Shown here: positions 1 through 5,928 of the stretch, one piece after another | Numbering within the stretch: the first letter of the stretch is position 1 | Layout of the letters: each line of letters opens with the position of its first letter | NCBI GenBank assembly: GCA_034440115.1 | Contig: JAWXBM010000040.1 | Location: 1 to 13,766, forward strand | Origin: JAWXBM01 sp034440115 | GTDB lineage: Bacteria > Pseudomonadota > Gammaproteobacteria > Xanthomonadales > SZUA-36 | Length of the DNA stretch: 13,766 bases | Reading direction: 5' to 3' | The notes under the pieces: generated by a model | The model's input: only the letters and a program-made list of their open reading frames with translations | Told to the model about the DNA's origin: nothing | Databases searched by the model: none | Program-made: the position numbers and the translations under genes

Positions 1-164
1 GGCTTTGTGCCGATGGACCATTTACCGTCATCCCGGCCCACGCTTGCCCCGAACTTGATCAGGGGAGCCGGGATCCTATACCCGCCATGGATCCCGGCTC
101 CCCTGATCAAGTTCGGGGCAAGCGTGGGCCGGGATGACGGTAAATGGTCCATCGGCACAAAGCC
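1..164. repeat. Perfect 76-bp inverted repeat, 12-nt spacer
   Basis: Positions 1-76 are the exact reverse complement of 89-164, with a 12-nt spacer (77-88). No mismatch was found on direct comparison. The arms contain the blocks CGTCATCCCGGC and its partner GCCGGGATGACG, plus GGATCC at the loop end. I recall this style of sequence as a dispersed palindromic repeat in many proteobacterial genomes; no search was run. The left arm begins at the first base, so the element may extend further left, and no target duplication can be judged. It contains no ORF. It ends 35 nt before the deacetylase start and could lie in that gene's promoter region. A contig-end fold-back artefact is an alternative explanation. 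Confidence 0.95.
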
Positions 165-198
165 TGTGATCTAATTCAGGCCATCAAATGATTCCCTA

Positions 199-1038
199 AT
201 GCTGGAGAAACAGGTTTTGCGCATACCGGTACTGACCTATCACTCGCTCAACATGGACAGCAACGAGTACGCAGGTAATGATCATGTCGCCTTAAGAGAA
301 GACCTCAGGCTACTGCATCAATCAGGCTGGCGCATCGTTCCCCTCAAACAGGTCGTTGACTGGCACCAGAGCCTCATTGCGGATACTGAAATGCACAACG
401 CAGTGGCCATCACCCTGGACGACGGCACCGAGTTTGACTACCACGATCTGGAGCATCCCACCCTGGGCATGCAGCGCAGCATGTTCAATATTCTGTGTGA
501 TTTCCGCGACGAAGCGGGCGGCACTCAACCTGGTCTTTCGGTCAGCAGTTTCGTTATCACCTGCCCTGACTCGCGCGCTGAGCTGGATAAAAAAGGCATG
601 GTGGGCAAAGACTGGTGGGGCGATCAATGGTGGCTGGAAGCACAGGCATCGGGCTTGATGAGCATCGAGTGCCACAGTTGGGATCACAACCACCCTGCGC
701 TGGACAGAGTAGCCCAGCAAGACCAGCTTAAAGGTGATTTCACTGCCATCGCCAACACCGCAGACTGCGACGCCCAGGTCGCGAAAGCTGGAGATTTTAT
801 CCAGCAGAAACTTAACGGCCAACGGCCCACCCTGTTTGCCTACCCCTGGGGCCAGGCCAGTGACTACCTGCTGCAGCAATACATGCCCGGACATCAGTCC
901 AGACATCAGTTCCGCGCCGGCTTTTCGTGTGAGCCACGTTTGGTAAGCAAGGACGACAATATCTGGTTTCTGCCACGCTTTGTTTGCGGCAGGGACTGGC
1001 AATCACCGTCGCAATTGATCTCCCTCATTTCAGATTGA
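199..1038 (+). CDS. Polysaccharide deacetylase (NodB-like) family protein
   Basis: This 279-residue protein resembles the polysaccharide deacetylase (carbohydrate esterase 4/NodB) fold. It opens with the strand VLTYHS (residues 11-16). The metal and catalytic motif is TLDDG (72-76, normally TFDDG). The second metal motif is HSWDH (159-163, pattern H-S/T-x-x-H), and YPWG (215-218) stands at motif 3. The family removes N- or O-linked acyl groups from sugar polymers with a divalent metal; the substrate here is unknown. No signal peptide or membrane segment is visible, so it is probably cytoplasmic unless exported otherwise. The ATG at 199 lacks a clear ribosome site. A TTG at 217 has GGAG 9 nt upstream (204-207) and would still keep every motif. 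It stands alone between repeats, with no operon partner, and looks like accessory content. Confidence 0.75.
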   Translation: MLEKQVLRIPVLTYHSLNMDSNEYAGNDHVALREDLRLLHQSGWRIVPLKQVVDWHQSLIADTEMHNAVAITLDDGTEFDYHDLEHPTLGMQRSMFNILCDFRDEAGGTQPGLSVSSFVITCPDSRAELDKKGMVGKDWWGDQWWLEAQASGLMSIECHSWDHNHPALDRVAQQDQLKGDFTAIANTADCDAQVAKAGDFIQQKLNGQRPTLFAYPWGQASDYLLQQYMPGHQSRHQFRAGFSCEPRLVSKDDNIWFLPRFVCGRDWQSPSQLISLISD

Positions 1039-1115
1039 CGGTGAGGTATGGTGTACAGGATGACGAATTGCCGGCCAATGCTATGATCAACAAATAACGA
1101 ATGCCGGAGAAACAG

Positions 1116-1227
1116 ATGAATCTCTTACTGAACATCGCCTGGCTGATACTCGGCGGCTGCGCAGCATTTGAAGATGACGCGACTGGCCTTGTTACCCTTT
1201 GGCTTTGAGGTTCGCGACCGGCATTGA
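1116..1227 (+). pseudogene. yccF: yccF (DUF307) remnant with large internal deletion
   Basis: ATG at 1116 has GGAG at 1105-1108 and encodes MNLLLNIAWLILGG, like the start of YccF/DUF307 inner-membrane proteins (pattern LNILWxILGG). In the next frame, 1162-1224 encodes QHLKMTRLALLPFGFEVRDRH followed by TGA at 1225-1227. This matches the family's C-terminal repeat (pattern IQHLKLA...LxPFGxEV), with the stop in the expected place. YccF is normally about 130-150 residues, so roughly 100 residues have been lost and the two ends joined out of frame near 1155-1162. Read from the first frame alone it is a 30-codon ORF ending at 1208. The family assignment comes from remembered motifs and was not searched. 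A promoter-like ATGACG/TATGAT pair lies upstream (1060-1087). Confidence 0.7.
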
Positions 1228-1250
1228 AATGTTATCGGCAGCAACGATCG

Positions 1251-1282
1251 TTCCTGCAGGAGCGAGCCTTGCTCGCGACCTG
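1251..1282. repeat. REP-like palindrome (Pseudomonas style)
   Basis: The core is GCGAG-CCTTG-CTCGC (1262-1276), preceded by TCCTGCAGGA. It closely resembles the common Pseudomonas repetitive extragenic palindrome (TGTAGGAGCGAGC...GCTCGCGA), recalled and not searched. It lies between the yccF remnant and the ampG end. Such elements are mobilised in trans by RAYT transposases; none is encoded here. Confidence 0.65.
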
Positions 1283-1294
1283 AGATGGAAGATC

Positions 1295-1316
1295 GGCTGC
1301 ATGGCAGCCTCCTACA
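1295..1316. repeat. REP-like hairpin GGCTGC-ATG-GCAGCC
   Basis: A perfect 6-bp stem (1295-1300 with 1304-1309) with a 3-nt loop is followed by TCCTACA. The same layout recurs 37 nt downstream (GGCTG, 6-nt loop, CAGCC, then TTCTACA at 1332-1354), which suggests two diverged copies of one small repeat. Confidence 0.6.
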
Positions 1317-1324
1317 TTGAGGTG

Positions 1325-1347
1325 AAAAACTGGCTGTAACGGCAGCC
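1325..1347 (-). terminator. Intrinsic terminator of ampG
   Basis: On the minus strand, just after the ampG stop TAG (1350-1352), a stem GGCTG/CAGCC (1347-1343 with 1336-1332, 6-nt loop) is followed by AG and five T (1329-1325). The stem is short but well placed. It is built from the same REP-like unit as 1295-1316, and the ampG stop codon lies inside that unit's TGTAG end. Confidence 0.55.
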
Positions 1348-1349
1348 TT

Positions 1350-2597
1350 CTACAATTTTTTGTTCCAGGGCGCTACCTTGAACAGCAGCAACATGCCCGG
1401 AATAGCAGCCAGCGTGCATAGCAGAAAGAAGTGGGTATAGCCCATCCAATCGATCAAATAACCGGTGCTGGCATTGGCGAAGGTACGAGGCACCGCAATC
1501 AGGCTGGTAAACAGCGCGAACTGGGTGGCAGTAAATGACCGGCTGGTTTCGCGCGCCATATAGGCGGTTAAGGCGACCGTGCCCAGGCCGACCCCAAAAT
1601 ATTCGGCGCTGACCACCACGAAAAGACCCAAAGGATAGTGGCCCATGGTGCTCAACCAGGCAAAGCCCAGAATGGTCACCAGTTGCACCGCGCCAAAGAG
1701 CCACAGCGCGCGATTGATGCTCAGGCGCAACATGGCCAGCCCGCCGACAATGGCGCCGGTAATCGATGACCACAGCGCCGCCACTTTGGCGATAGAACCA
1801 ATCTCGGTCGCGCTGAAACCCAGGTCCAGATAAAACGGCGTGGACAAGGCGGTGGCCATGTTATCGCCCAGCTTGTATAGAAACATAAAGGCCAGGATCA
1901 ATAAACCTGCCTTGATACCATCGCGCTTGAAGAACTCCACGAAAGGGTCGGTCACTGCTTCGCGCAGACTGTGCGGCGCCAGTTTGTCATCACTCACCTC
2001 GCCTATGCACAAGGTGGTCACTACACCCACCAGCATAAAGGCACCGGTAATCCAGAATACGGCAGACCAGGACAGGTGATCCGACAGAATCAGTGCCAGT
2101 GCTCCAGGAACCAGCGAGGCCAGCCGATAGGCGTTGACGAAAAACGAATTACCAGTGCCCAGTTCATCGTCTGCCAGCAACTCACGCCGGTAAGCGTCGA
2201 TGACGATGTCCTGACTGGCGGAAAACAGCGCCACCAAAAACACCAGCATCACGATCGCGCGCAGAGATTCTGACGGATCGAATTGGCCCATCAAGCCGAT
2301 GCTGATGAGCAATAACACCTGCGTGATCAATGCCCAGCCACGCCGCCGTCCCAAGAAGGGTGGTTGGTAGCGATCCATGATGGGCGACCAGAGGAATTTC
2401 CAGGTATAAGGCAACCCCACCAACGAAAACAAGCCAATGGTGGCCAGATCGATGCCATTGATGCGCAGCCAGGCAGGCACCAATTGGATCAGCACATACA
2501 ACGGCAGTCCGGAAGTAAAGCCGATGAACAGGCACACCAGCATGCGCCGGTTAAACAGGATCTCCCGCCAGTCTCGACCTACCACGGGCTCGGTCAC
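1350..2597 (-). CDS. ampG: AmpG-type muropeptide permease (MFS)
   Basis: AmpG imports GlcNAc-anhydroMurNAc peptides from the periplasm by proton symport, for cell-wall recycling and, where present, AmpR/AmpC beta-lactamase signalling. The 415-residue protein is hydrophobic throughout, consistent with about 12 membrane helices. It carries AmpG signatures: SGLPL (29-33), KFLWSPIMDR (67-76), GRRRGW (83-88) and SASQDIVIDAYR (126-137), the last a family hallmark. It is shorter than E. coli AmpG (491 residues) and lacks the two extra C-terminal helices, as do many short AmpG proteins. The start is GTG at 2597; the upstream stop of exonuclease III (2594-2596) overlaps it as GTGA, implying translational coupling. 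A terminator built from a REP-like hairpin follows. Confidence 0.9.
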   Translation of the reverse strand: MTEPVVGRDWREILFNRRMLVCLFIGFTSGLPLYVLIQLVPAWLRINGIDLATIGLFSLVGLPYTWKFLWSPIMDRYQPPFLGRRRGWALITQVLLLISIGLMGQFDPSESLRAIVMLVFLVALFSASQDIVIDAYRRELLADDELGTGNSFFVNAYRLASLVPGALALILSDHLSWSAVFWITGAFMLVGVVTTLCIGEVSDDKLAPHSLREAVTDPFVEFFKRDGIKAGLLILAFMFLYKLGDNMATALSTPFYLDLGFSATEIGSIAKVAALWSSITGAIVGGLAMLRLSINRALWLFGAVQLVTILGFAWLSTMGHYPLGLFVVVSAEYFGVGLGTVALTAYMARETSRSFTATQFALFTSLIAVPRTFANASTGYLIDWMGYTHFFLLCTLAAIPGMLLLFKVAPWNKKL

Positions 2598-3385
2598 GCG
2601 CTTTTAGCCGCAGCCATGTCGTAGTCGTAATCCACGGTCAGCGGCGCGTGATCCGAGAAGCGTTCATCCTTATAAATGGCCGCCGATCGGGCCAGCGCGG
2701 CTATGCCCGGCGTGTTGATGTGGTAATCAATACGCCATCCGGTATTGTTGGCCCAGGCCTGGCCACGATTGGACCACCAGGTGTATTGTTCTTCACGATC
2801 ATCCACCTGGCGGAAGGTATCTACCCAGCCTGCTTTATCGAACAGCGTATCCAGCCAGGAACGCTCTTCGGGCAGAAAGCCGGAATTCTTCTGGTTACCG
2901 CGCCAGTTTTTCAAATCGATATTCTTGTGCGCAATATTCCAGTCGCCACAGATGATGTACTCGCGCCCGTCCCTGGCCATTTTTTTCAGTCGTGGCATCA
3001 GCCAGTCCATGGCCTGGTACTTCACCGCTTGCCGCTCCTCGCTGCTGGAACCTGAATGCAGATACAGCGAAATCACCGACAGATTGCCAAAATCGACCTG
3101 CAGCCAGCGGCCTTCGCTGTCCAGTATCCTGGTACCCAAGCCGTGTTGTACCCGGTCCGGCTCATGGCGGCTGTAGATCGCAACGCCGCTGTAACCCGGC
3201 CTGATGGCATCGTGGTAATAATTATGATGGCGATCCGGGTAAAACATCGGGTCGGTGAGCACAGCTTCCTGCGCCTTGGTTTCCTGAATGCACACCACAT
3301 CCGCATCCTGCGCATGCATCCAGTCGAAAAAGCCCTTGCGTGCGGCAGCGCGAATGCCGTTGGCATTGAGTGAAATGATTCTCAT
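2594..3385 (-). CDS. xth: Exodeoxyribonuclease III, Crc-lineage
   Basis: This 263-residue member of the exonuclease/endonuclease/phosphatase family should act as a 3'-5' exonuclease and AP endonuclease in base-excision repair. All catalytic residues are visible: N7 (LNANG), E35 (QETK), Y108, D148 and N150 (GDWN), D220 (WRID), and D245-H246 (SDHAP). It lies head-to-head with pyrE, the place of crc in Pseudomonas. Local wording such as IDLKNWRGNQ and PLTVDYD resembles Crc, but Crc has lost catalytic residues and this protein has not. The likely role is a true nuclease; a regulatory role cannot be excluded. It is the first gene of a minus-strand operon with ampG (4-nt overlap). AGGA lies upstream of the ATG at 3385. 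Confidence 0.9.
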   Translation of the reverse strand: MRIISLNANGIRAAARKGFFDWMHAQDADVVCIQETKAQEAVLTDPMFYPDRHHNYYHDAIRPGYSGVAIYSRHEPDRVQHGLGTRILDSEGRWLQVDFGNLSVISLYLHSGSSSEERQAVKYQAMDWLMPRLKKMARDGREYIICGDWNIAHKNIDLKNWRGNQKNSGFLPEERSWLDTLFDKAGWVDTFRQVDDREEQYTWWSNRGQAWANNTGWRIDYHINTPGIAALARSAAIYKDERFSDHAPLTVDYDYDMAAAKSA

Positions 3386-3443
3386 GATAGTGCTGAATTC
3401 CTGCCAGTTTCAACCGTAACCGAATTCTACGAGTTTGCGCGCC

Positions 3444-3472
3444 AGCATACCTGCCCGGGCAAAGACTGTCAT
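3444..3472 (-). promoter_or_regulatory. Putative sigma70 promoter of xth-ampG
   Basis: On the minus strand, ATGACA (3472-3467) is separated by 17 nt from TATGCT (3449-3444). It matches 5 of 6 and 4 of 6 consensus bases, with ideal spacing. The expected start near 3437 gives a leader of about 50 nt. Confidence 0.4.
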
Positions 3473-3484
3473 GAGCTCTGGCGT

Positions 3485-3508
3485 GGTGGTCGCCATGGTG
3501 GTCGTCAT
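3485..3508. repeat. 12-bp tandem repeat, two copies
   Basis: GGTGGTCGCCAT (3485-3496) is followed at once by GGTGGTCGTCAT (3497-3508), one mismatch apart. The repeat lies between the divergent promoters of xth and pyrE, just upstream of the pyrE -10 box. Its role is unknown; it could be slippage or a tandem protein-binding site. Confidence 0.6.
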
Positions 3509-3530
3509 GGCCGTGCAGCACCGTGGTGGA

Positions 3531-3536
3531 TATAAT
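3531..3536 (+). promoter_or_regulatory. -10 box of pyrE promoter
   Basis: A consensus TATAAT lies 54 nt upstream of the pyrE start codon. No good -35 hexamer lies at 16-18 nt (TGGCCG at 3508-3513 is poor), so the promoter may be weak or activator-dependent. Transcription would begin near 3543. Confidence 0.5.
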
Positions 3537-3549
3537 GCCCAAGGTCAAG

Positions 3550-3595
3550 AAAGGATTCTTTGATGGAAGCTAAATGAAAGCCAGATGAAAGCCCA
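3550..3595 (+). promoter_or_regulatory. pyrE leader: nested mini-ORFs in 11-nt repeats
   Basis: Three 11-nt units (3563-3573, 3574-3584, 3585-3595) each begin with ATG and share ATG(A/G)AAGC. The first ATG (3563) opens a 4-codon ORF (M-E-A-K) whose TGA overlaps the second ATG (3574). That opens M-K-A-R, whose TGA overlaps the pyrE ATG (3585). The best ribosome site, AAAGGA (3550-3555), is 7 nt before the first mini-ORF, not before pyrE. A 30-codon ORF (3471-3563) also ends in a TGA overlapping the first ATG, but it starts upstream of the -10 box and is probably chance. Confidence 0.6.
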
Positions 3596-4238
3596 ATTGA
3601 AACACTACAAAACACAATTTTTTGAACTTGCACTGGCTAAAGGCAATTTGCGCTTCGGTCAGTTCACGCTGAAATCCGGGCGCACCAGCCCCTATTTCTT
3701 CAATGCGGGCGGTTTTGATGACGGGGAATCGCTGGCCATATTGGCCAGTTGCTATGCCGCGTCGATTTGCGCTTCCGGATTATCTTTCGACATGCTGTTC
3801 GGCCCGGCTTACAAAGGCATTCCCCTGGCTGCAGCGACCGCAGTGGCGCTGTTCCAGGAGCAGCAAACAAATTACCCCTTTGCCTATAACCGCAAGGAAG
3901 CCAAGCATCATGGTGAAGGCGGTATGATTGTCGGCGCAGCTTTGCAAGGCCGCGTACTGATAATCGACGATGTTATTTCAGCCGGCACCTCAGTGCGCGA
4001 GTCCATCGACATCATTCGCGCGGCTGGTGCTGAACCTGCCGGCGTTGCCATTGCACTTGACCGGCAGGAACGCGGCCAGGCGCAGCGCTCGGCTGCGCAG
4101 GAAGTACAGGCCGAATTTGACATACCCTGCATTGCCATCGCCGGATTGGATGATTTACTGGGGTTTCTCCAGTCGCAGCAGATCGATGGTATCGATCTGG
4201 ATGCTTTGCAAAACTATCGCGAACGTTACGGCGCCTGA
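3585..4238 (+). CDS. pyrE: Orotate phosphoribosyltransferase
   Basis: PyrE joins orotate to PRPP to give OMP, the fifth step of pyrimidine synthesis; pyrF at 12503 supplies the sixth. The 217-residue protein matches E. coli PyrE (213) along its length. FTLKSGRTSPYFFNAG (27-42) forms the orotate/PRPP contact, FGPAYKGIP (72-80) is conserved, NRKEAKHHGEGG (102-113) is the flexible catalytic loop with K104, K107 and H109, and VLIIDDVISAGT (124-135) is the PRPP motif. ATG 3585 leaves only about four residues before the family's usual start. It has a weak ribosome site of its own and follows overlapping mini-ORFs, which suggests translational control. The DUF4124 gene follows after 48 nt with no terminator. 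Confidence 0.97.
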   Translation: MKAQLKHYKTQFFELALAKGNLRFGQFTLKSGRTSPYFFNAGGFDDGESLAILASCYAASICASGLSFDMLFGPAYKGIPLAAATAVALFQEQQTNYPFAYNRKEAKHHGEGGMIVGAALQGRVLIIDDVISAGTSVRESIDIIRAAGAEPAGVAIALDRQERGQAQRSAAQEVQAEFDIPCIAIAGLDDLLGFLQSQQIDGIDLDALQNYRERYGA

Positions 4239-4286
4239 ATAAAGATTGACGGAAAATTTGCTGGAAAGTTTAAAGGAAAGCTTGAT

Positions 4287-4988
4287 ATGAAGACCTGGAT
4301 AGCCATTAGCCTGACTACCGTCTTGTTGTTGACCATGGACAGTGGCTTGGCACAAACCAGCAAGCCTGGGTCACAATCATCCGGTGAAAAGGTTTACCGC
4401 TGGGTGGATGATGAAGGTAATGTGCACTACACCGAAACGCTGCCACCCGACTTCAAAGACAAGAAAGCTGACGTGCTGGATGATCAGGGCATAACCCGTG
4501 AAACCGACCTCAGTCTGGTACCGCCACCCCCCAAACCCGAGGCGGAGAAAGAAGATCCCAAAGGCGAGCTGCCGCGCGACAAATCCGGCATGCAGCGCCC
4601 TGAGCCAAAGTACAACGACCAACAGATGCAACAGCAACAGGATGCTTTGCTGCTGCTGCGCTACCATTCTGAGGAAGAAATTCAGGATGCATTGAACGTG
4701 GAGGTGCGCCAGCTCGCTTATGACACCAACCTGCTCACCACCTCGCGCAAAAGCCTGGATACAGCTTATGGCGGCACCATTAAAGAGCTGGCCGACCGCC
4801 AGCGCGCGGGAGTCGCTTTACCTCCTGAAGAGCTCAAATCCATTGAAGGCATGAAGCGCAAAATGGCAGCGAATGATCTCAACATGCGGCAGATTCGCCA
4901 GCGCGAGTTGGCAACCGAGAAGAAGTTTGCAGCCGACCTGGAACGATACCGTTACCTCACTACCCGCGACGGTTCCGAGCAACCCTGA
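4287..4988 (+). CDS. DUF4124 domain secreted protein
   Basis: This 233-residue protein has an N-terminal signal peptide (residues 1-22, likely cleaved after GLA), so it is probably periplasmic or envelope-bound. A DUF4124 segment follows at 33-55 with the typical KVYRWVDDEGNVHYTE wording. Next come a proline- and charge-rich linker (about 75-105), a glutamine-rich stretch and a long charged helix or coiled-coil region (about 115-225). The function is unknown; DUF4124 proteins are common small envelope proteins in gammaproteobacteria. A good ribosome site, AAGGAAAG (4273-4280), precedes the ATG. It lies 48 nt after pyrE and is likely co-transcribed with it. The next gene starts 52 nt downstream. 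Confidence 0.85.
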   Translation: MKTWIAISLTTVLLLTMDSGLAQTSKPGSQSSGEKVYRWVDDEGNVHYTETLPPDFKDKKADVLDDQGITRETDLSLVPPPPKPEAEKEDPKGELPRDKSGMQRPEPKYNDQQMQQQQDALLLLRYHSEEEIQDALNVEVRQLAYDTNLLTTSRKSLDTAYGGTIKELADRQRAGVALPPEELKSIEGMKRKMAANDLNMRQIRQRELATEKKFAADLERYRYLTTRDGSEQP

Positions 4989-5040
4989 GCATGTTCAAGA
5001 TGCAAAATTCCACCCTGCGCAAAGGCGTAAATTAGCCATT

Positions 5041-5802
5041 ATGTACACCCGCTGCCAGGGCTGTCATACCGTTCACCCGGTCAATGCCGAATTGTTGTCC
5101 CGCGCCAAGGGACAGTATCGCTGTGGCCGATGCAAGAAGCTGGCCAATGCCCTGGATGCTTTATTTGATGAATGGCCCAGTGCGGGAGAGCAGGCCTTGG
5201 AACACGGCGAGCCGCCGGTCCTGGGAGGCGTGGTGGCGCTGGAACAACCGGACGACAGTGCAGTCTCGCCGGAAGAGGCCGCTTTGCTGGTTGAACCGGC
5301 CGAACAGTCTGAAGCTTCCAGCAGCAAGGGCGCCTGGCTGCGGGTAGGCTGGATCACGCTGGGCTTGATGCTGATTCTGGGCAGCATTTATTCGGTGGGC
5401 GTGTACTTCGGCAAAATCGACATTGATTCCGACATGCTGGATCAAACGCTGGTCCGCATGGGTGTGCGGGATGCGCCGCCGCAAAAGCCTTTCAGCGACA
5501 CCTCCAGCATCGAACTGGTCAGCCGCGAAATGCTCAGTCATCCGCTGCGACCGCGCGTGCTGTTGCTGAATGCAACCATTGTGAACCGCGCGCAGCAGGC
5601 GCAGGCTTACCCCGACATTCAGGTGCGTTTGTTTGATATCGACAATGAGGTCATCAGCGAGCGGCGCTTTCGTCCAACGGATTATCTGACCAGTACCAGC
5701 ACCATGCGCGGCGGCATGACCCCCGGAGCGTTTTTGCGCTTTTCGCTGGAGATGCTCGATCCGGGTAATCGCGCAGTCGGTTTCGAACTCGAATTTCTTT
5801 GA
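5041..5802 (+). CDS. Zinc-ribbon, DUF3426 membrane protein
   Basis: The protein is 253 residues from ATG 5041. It starts with an MJ0042-type zinc ribbon, C5-x2-C8 and C28-x2-C31 (TRCQGC and RCGRC). An acidic, low-complexity linker follows (about 45-97), then one transmembrane helix (about 99-122) and a DUF3426 domain (about 145-250). The expected topology is a cytoplasmic zinc ribbon with a periplasmic C-terminal domain; the function is not established. In Pseudomonas a similar gene lies between prmA and dusB-fis, so its place before fis fits. The reading frame is open further upstream (ATG 4873), but that would overlap the DUF4124 gene and the family begins at MYTRC. No good ribosome site lies near 5041. 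A 14-codon ORF (4991-5035) ends 5 nt before it and might feed reinitiation. Confidence 0.85.
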   Translation: MYTRCQGCHTVHPVNAELLSRAKGQYRCGRCKKLANALDALFDEWPSAGEQALEHGEPPVLGGVVALEQPDDSAVSPEEAALLVEPAEQSEASSSKGAWLRVGWITLGLMLILGSIYSVGVYFGKIDIDSDMLDQTLVRMGVRDAPPQKPFSDTSSIELVSREMLSHPLRPRVLLLNATIVNRAQQAQAYPDIQVRLFDIDNEVISERRFRPTDYLTSTSTMRGGMTPGAFLRFSLEMLDPGNRAVGFELEFL

Positions 5803-5810
5803 TGCAACTA

Positions 5811-5835
5811 GTTCTGCGCAAATTTGCGCCAGAAC
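5811..5835. promoter_or_regulatory. Palindrome upstream of fis (possible Fis site)
   Basis: The arms GTTCTGCGCAAA and TTTGCGCCAGAAC are nearly perfect complements; one extra C interrupts the right arm. The core GCGCAAATTTGCGCC has G and C at the two ends of a 15-bp window with an A/T centre, which satisfies the degenerate Fis-binding pattern. E. coli fis is autorepressed through several such sites, so autoregulation is a reasonable inference. No T-run follows, so it is a poor terminator. Confidence 0.4.
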
Positions 5836-5928
5836 GGTAGGCAAATCAGGTGGTCTTTGTGGTAGGGTTACAGCCCCTGAGCGAAACCCATTCGCTCCCA
5901 TAAAAATATAAAGTCGACTACATAACCG

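Larger units (their letters stand above)
1039..1349. other. Intergenic region: yccF remnant and REP-like hairpins
   Basis: This 311-base gap has no intact gene. From left to right it holds a possible old sigma70 promoter (ATGACG at 1060-1065, 16-nt spacer, TATGAT at 1082-1087), a yccF deletion remnant (1116-1227), a REP-like hairpin (1251-1282), and two GGCTG/CAGCC hairpins (1295-1316 and 1332-1354), the second doubling as the ampG terminator. Each is listed separately. Confidence 0.7.

Noticed and set aside
322..1002. 226-codon minus-strand ORF
   Set aside because: It lies wholly opposite the deacetylase gene, has no recognisable domain and no ribosome site, and is a shadow of the plus-strand codon pattern.
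3222..3548. Minus-strand ORF with a His-rich start (HGHDDHHGDHH)
   Set aside because: The His run comes from the GGTGGTC/CATGG tandem repeat read backwards, and most of the frame overlaps xth out of frame. A metal-binding peptide is possible but unsupported.
4873..5040. Upstream extension of the DUF3426 gene
   Set aside because: It would overlap the end of the DUF4124 gene by over 100 nt, and the zinc-ribbon family starts at MYTRC (5041).
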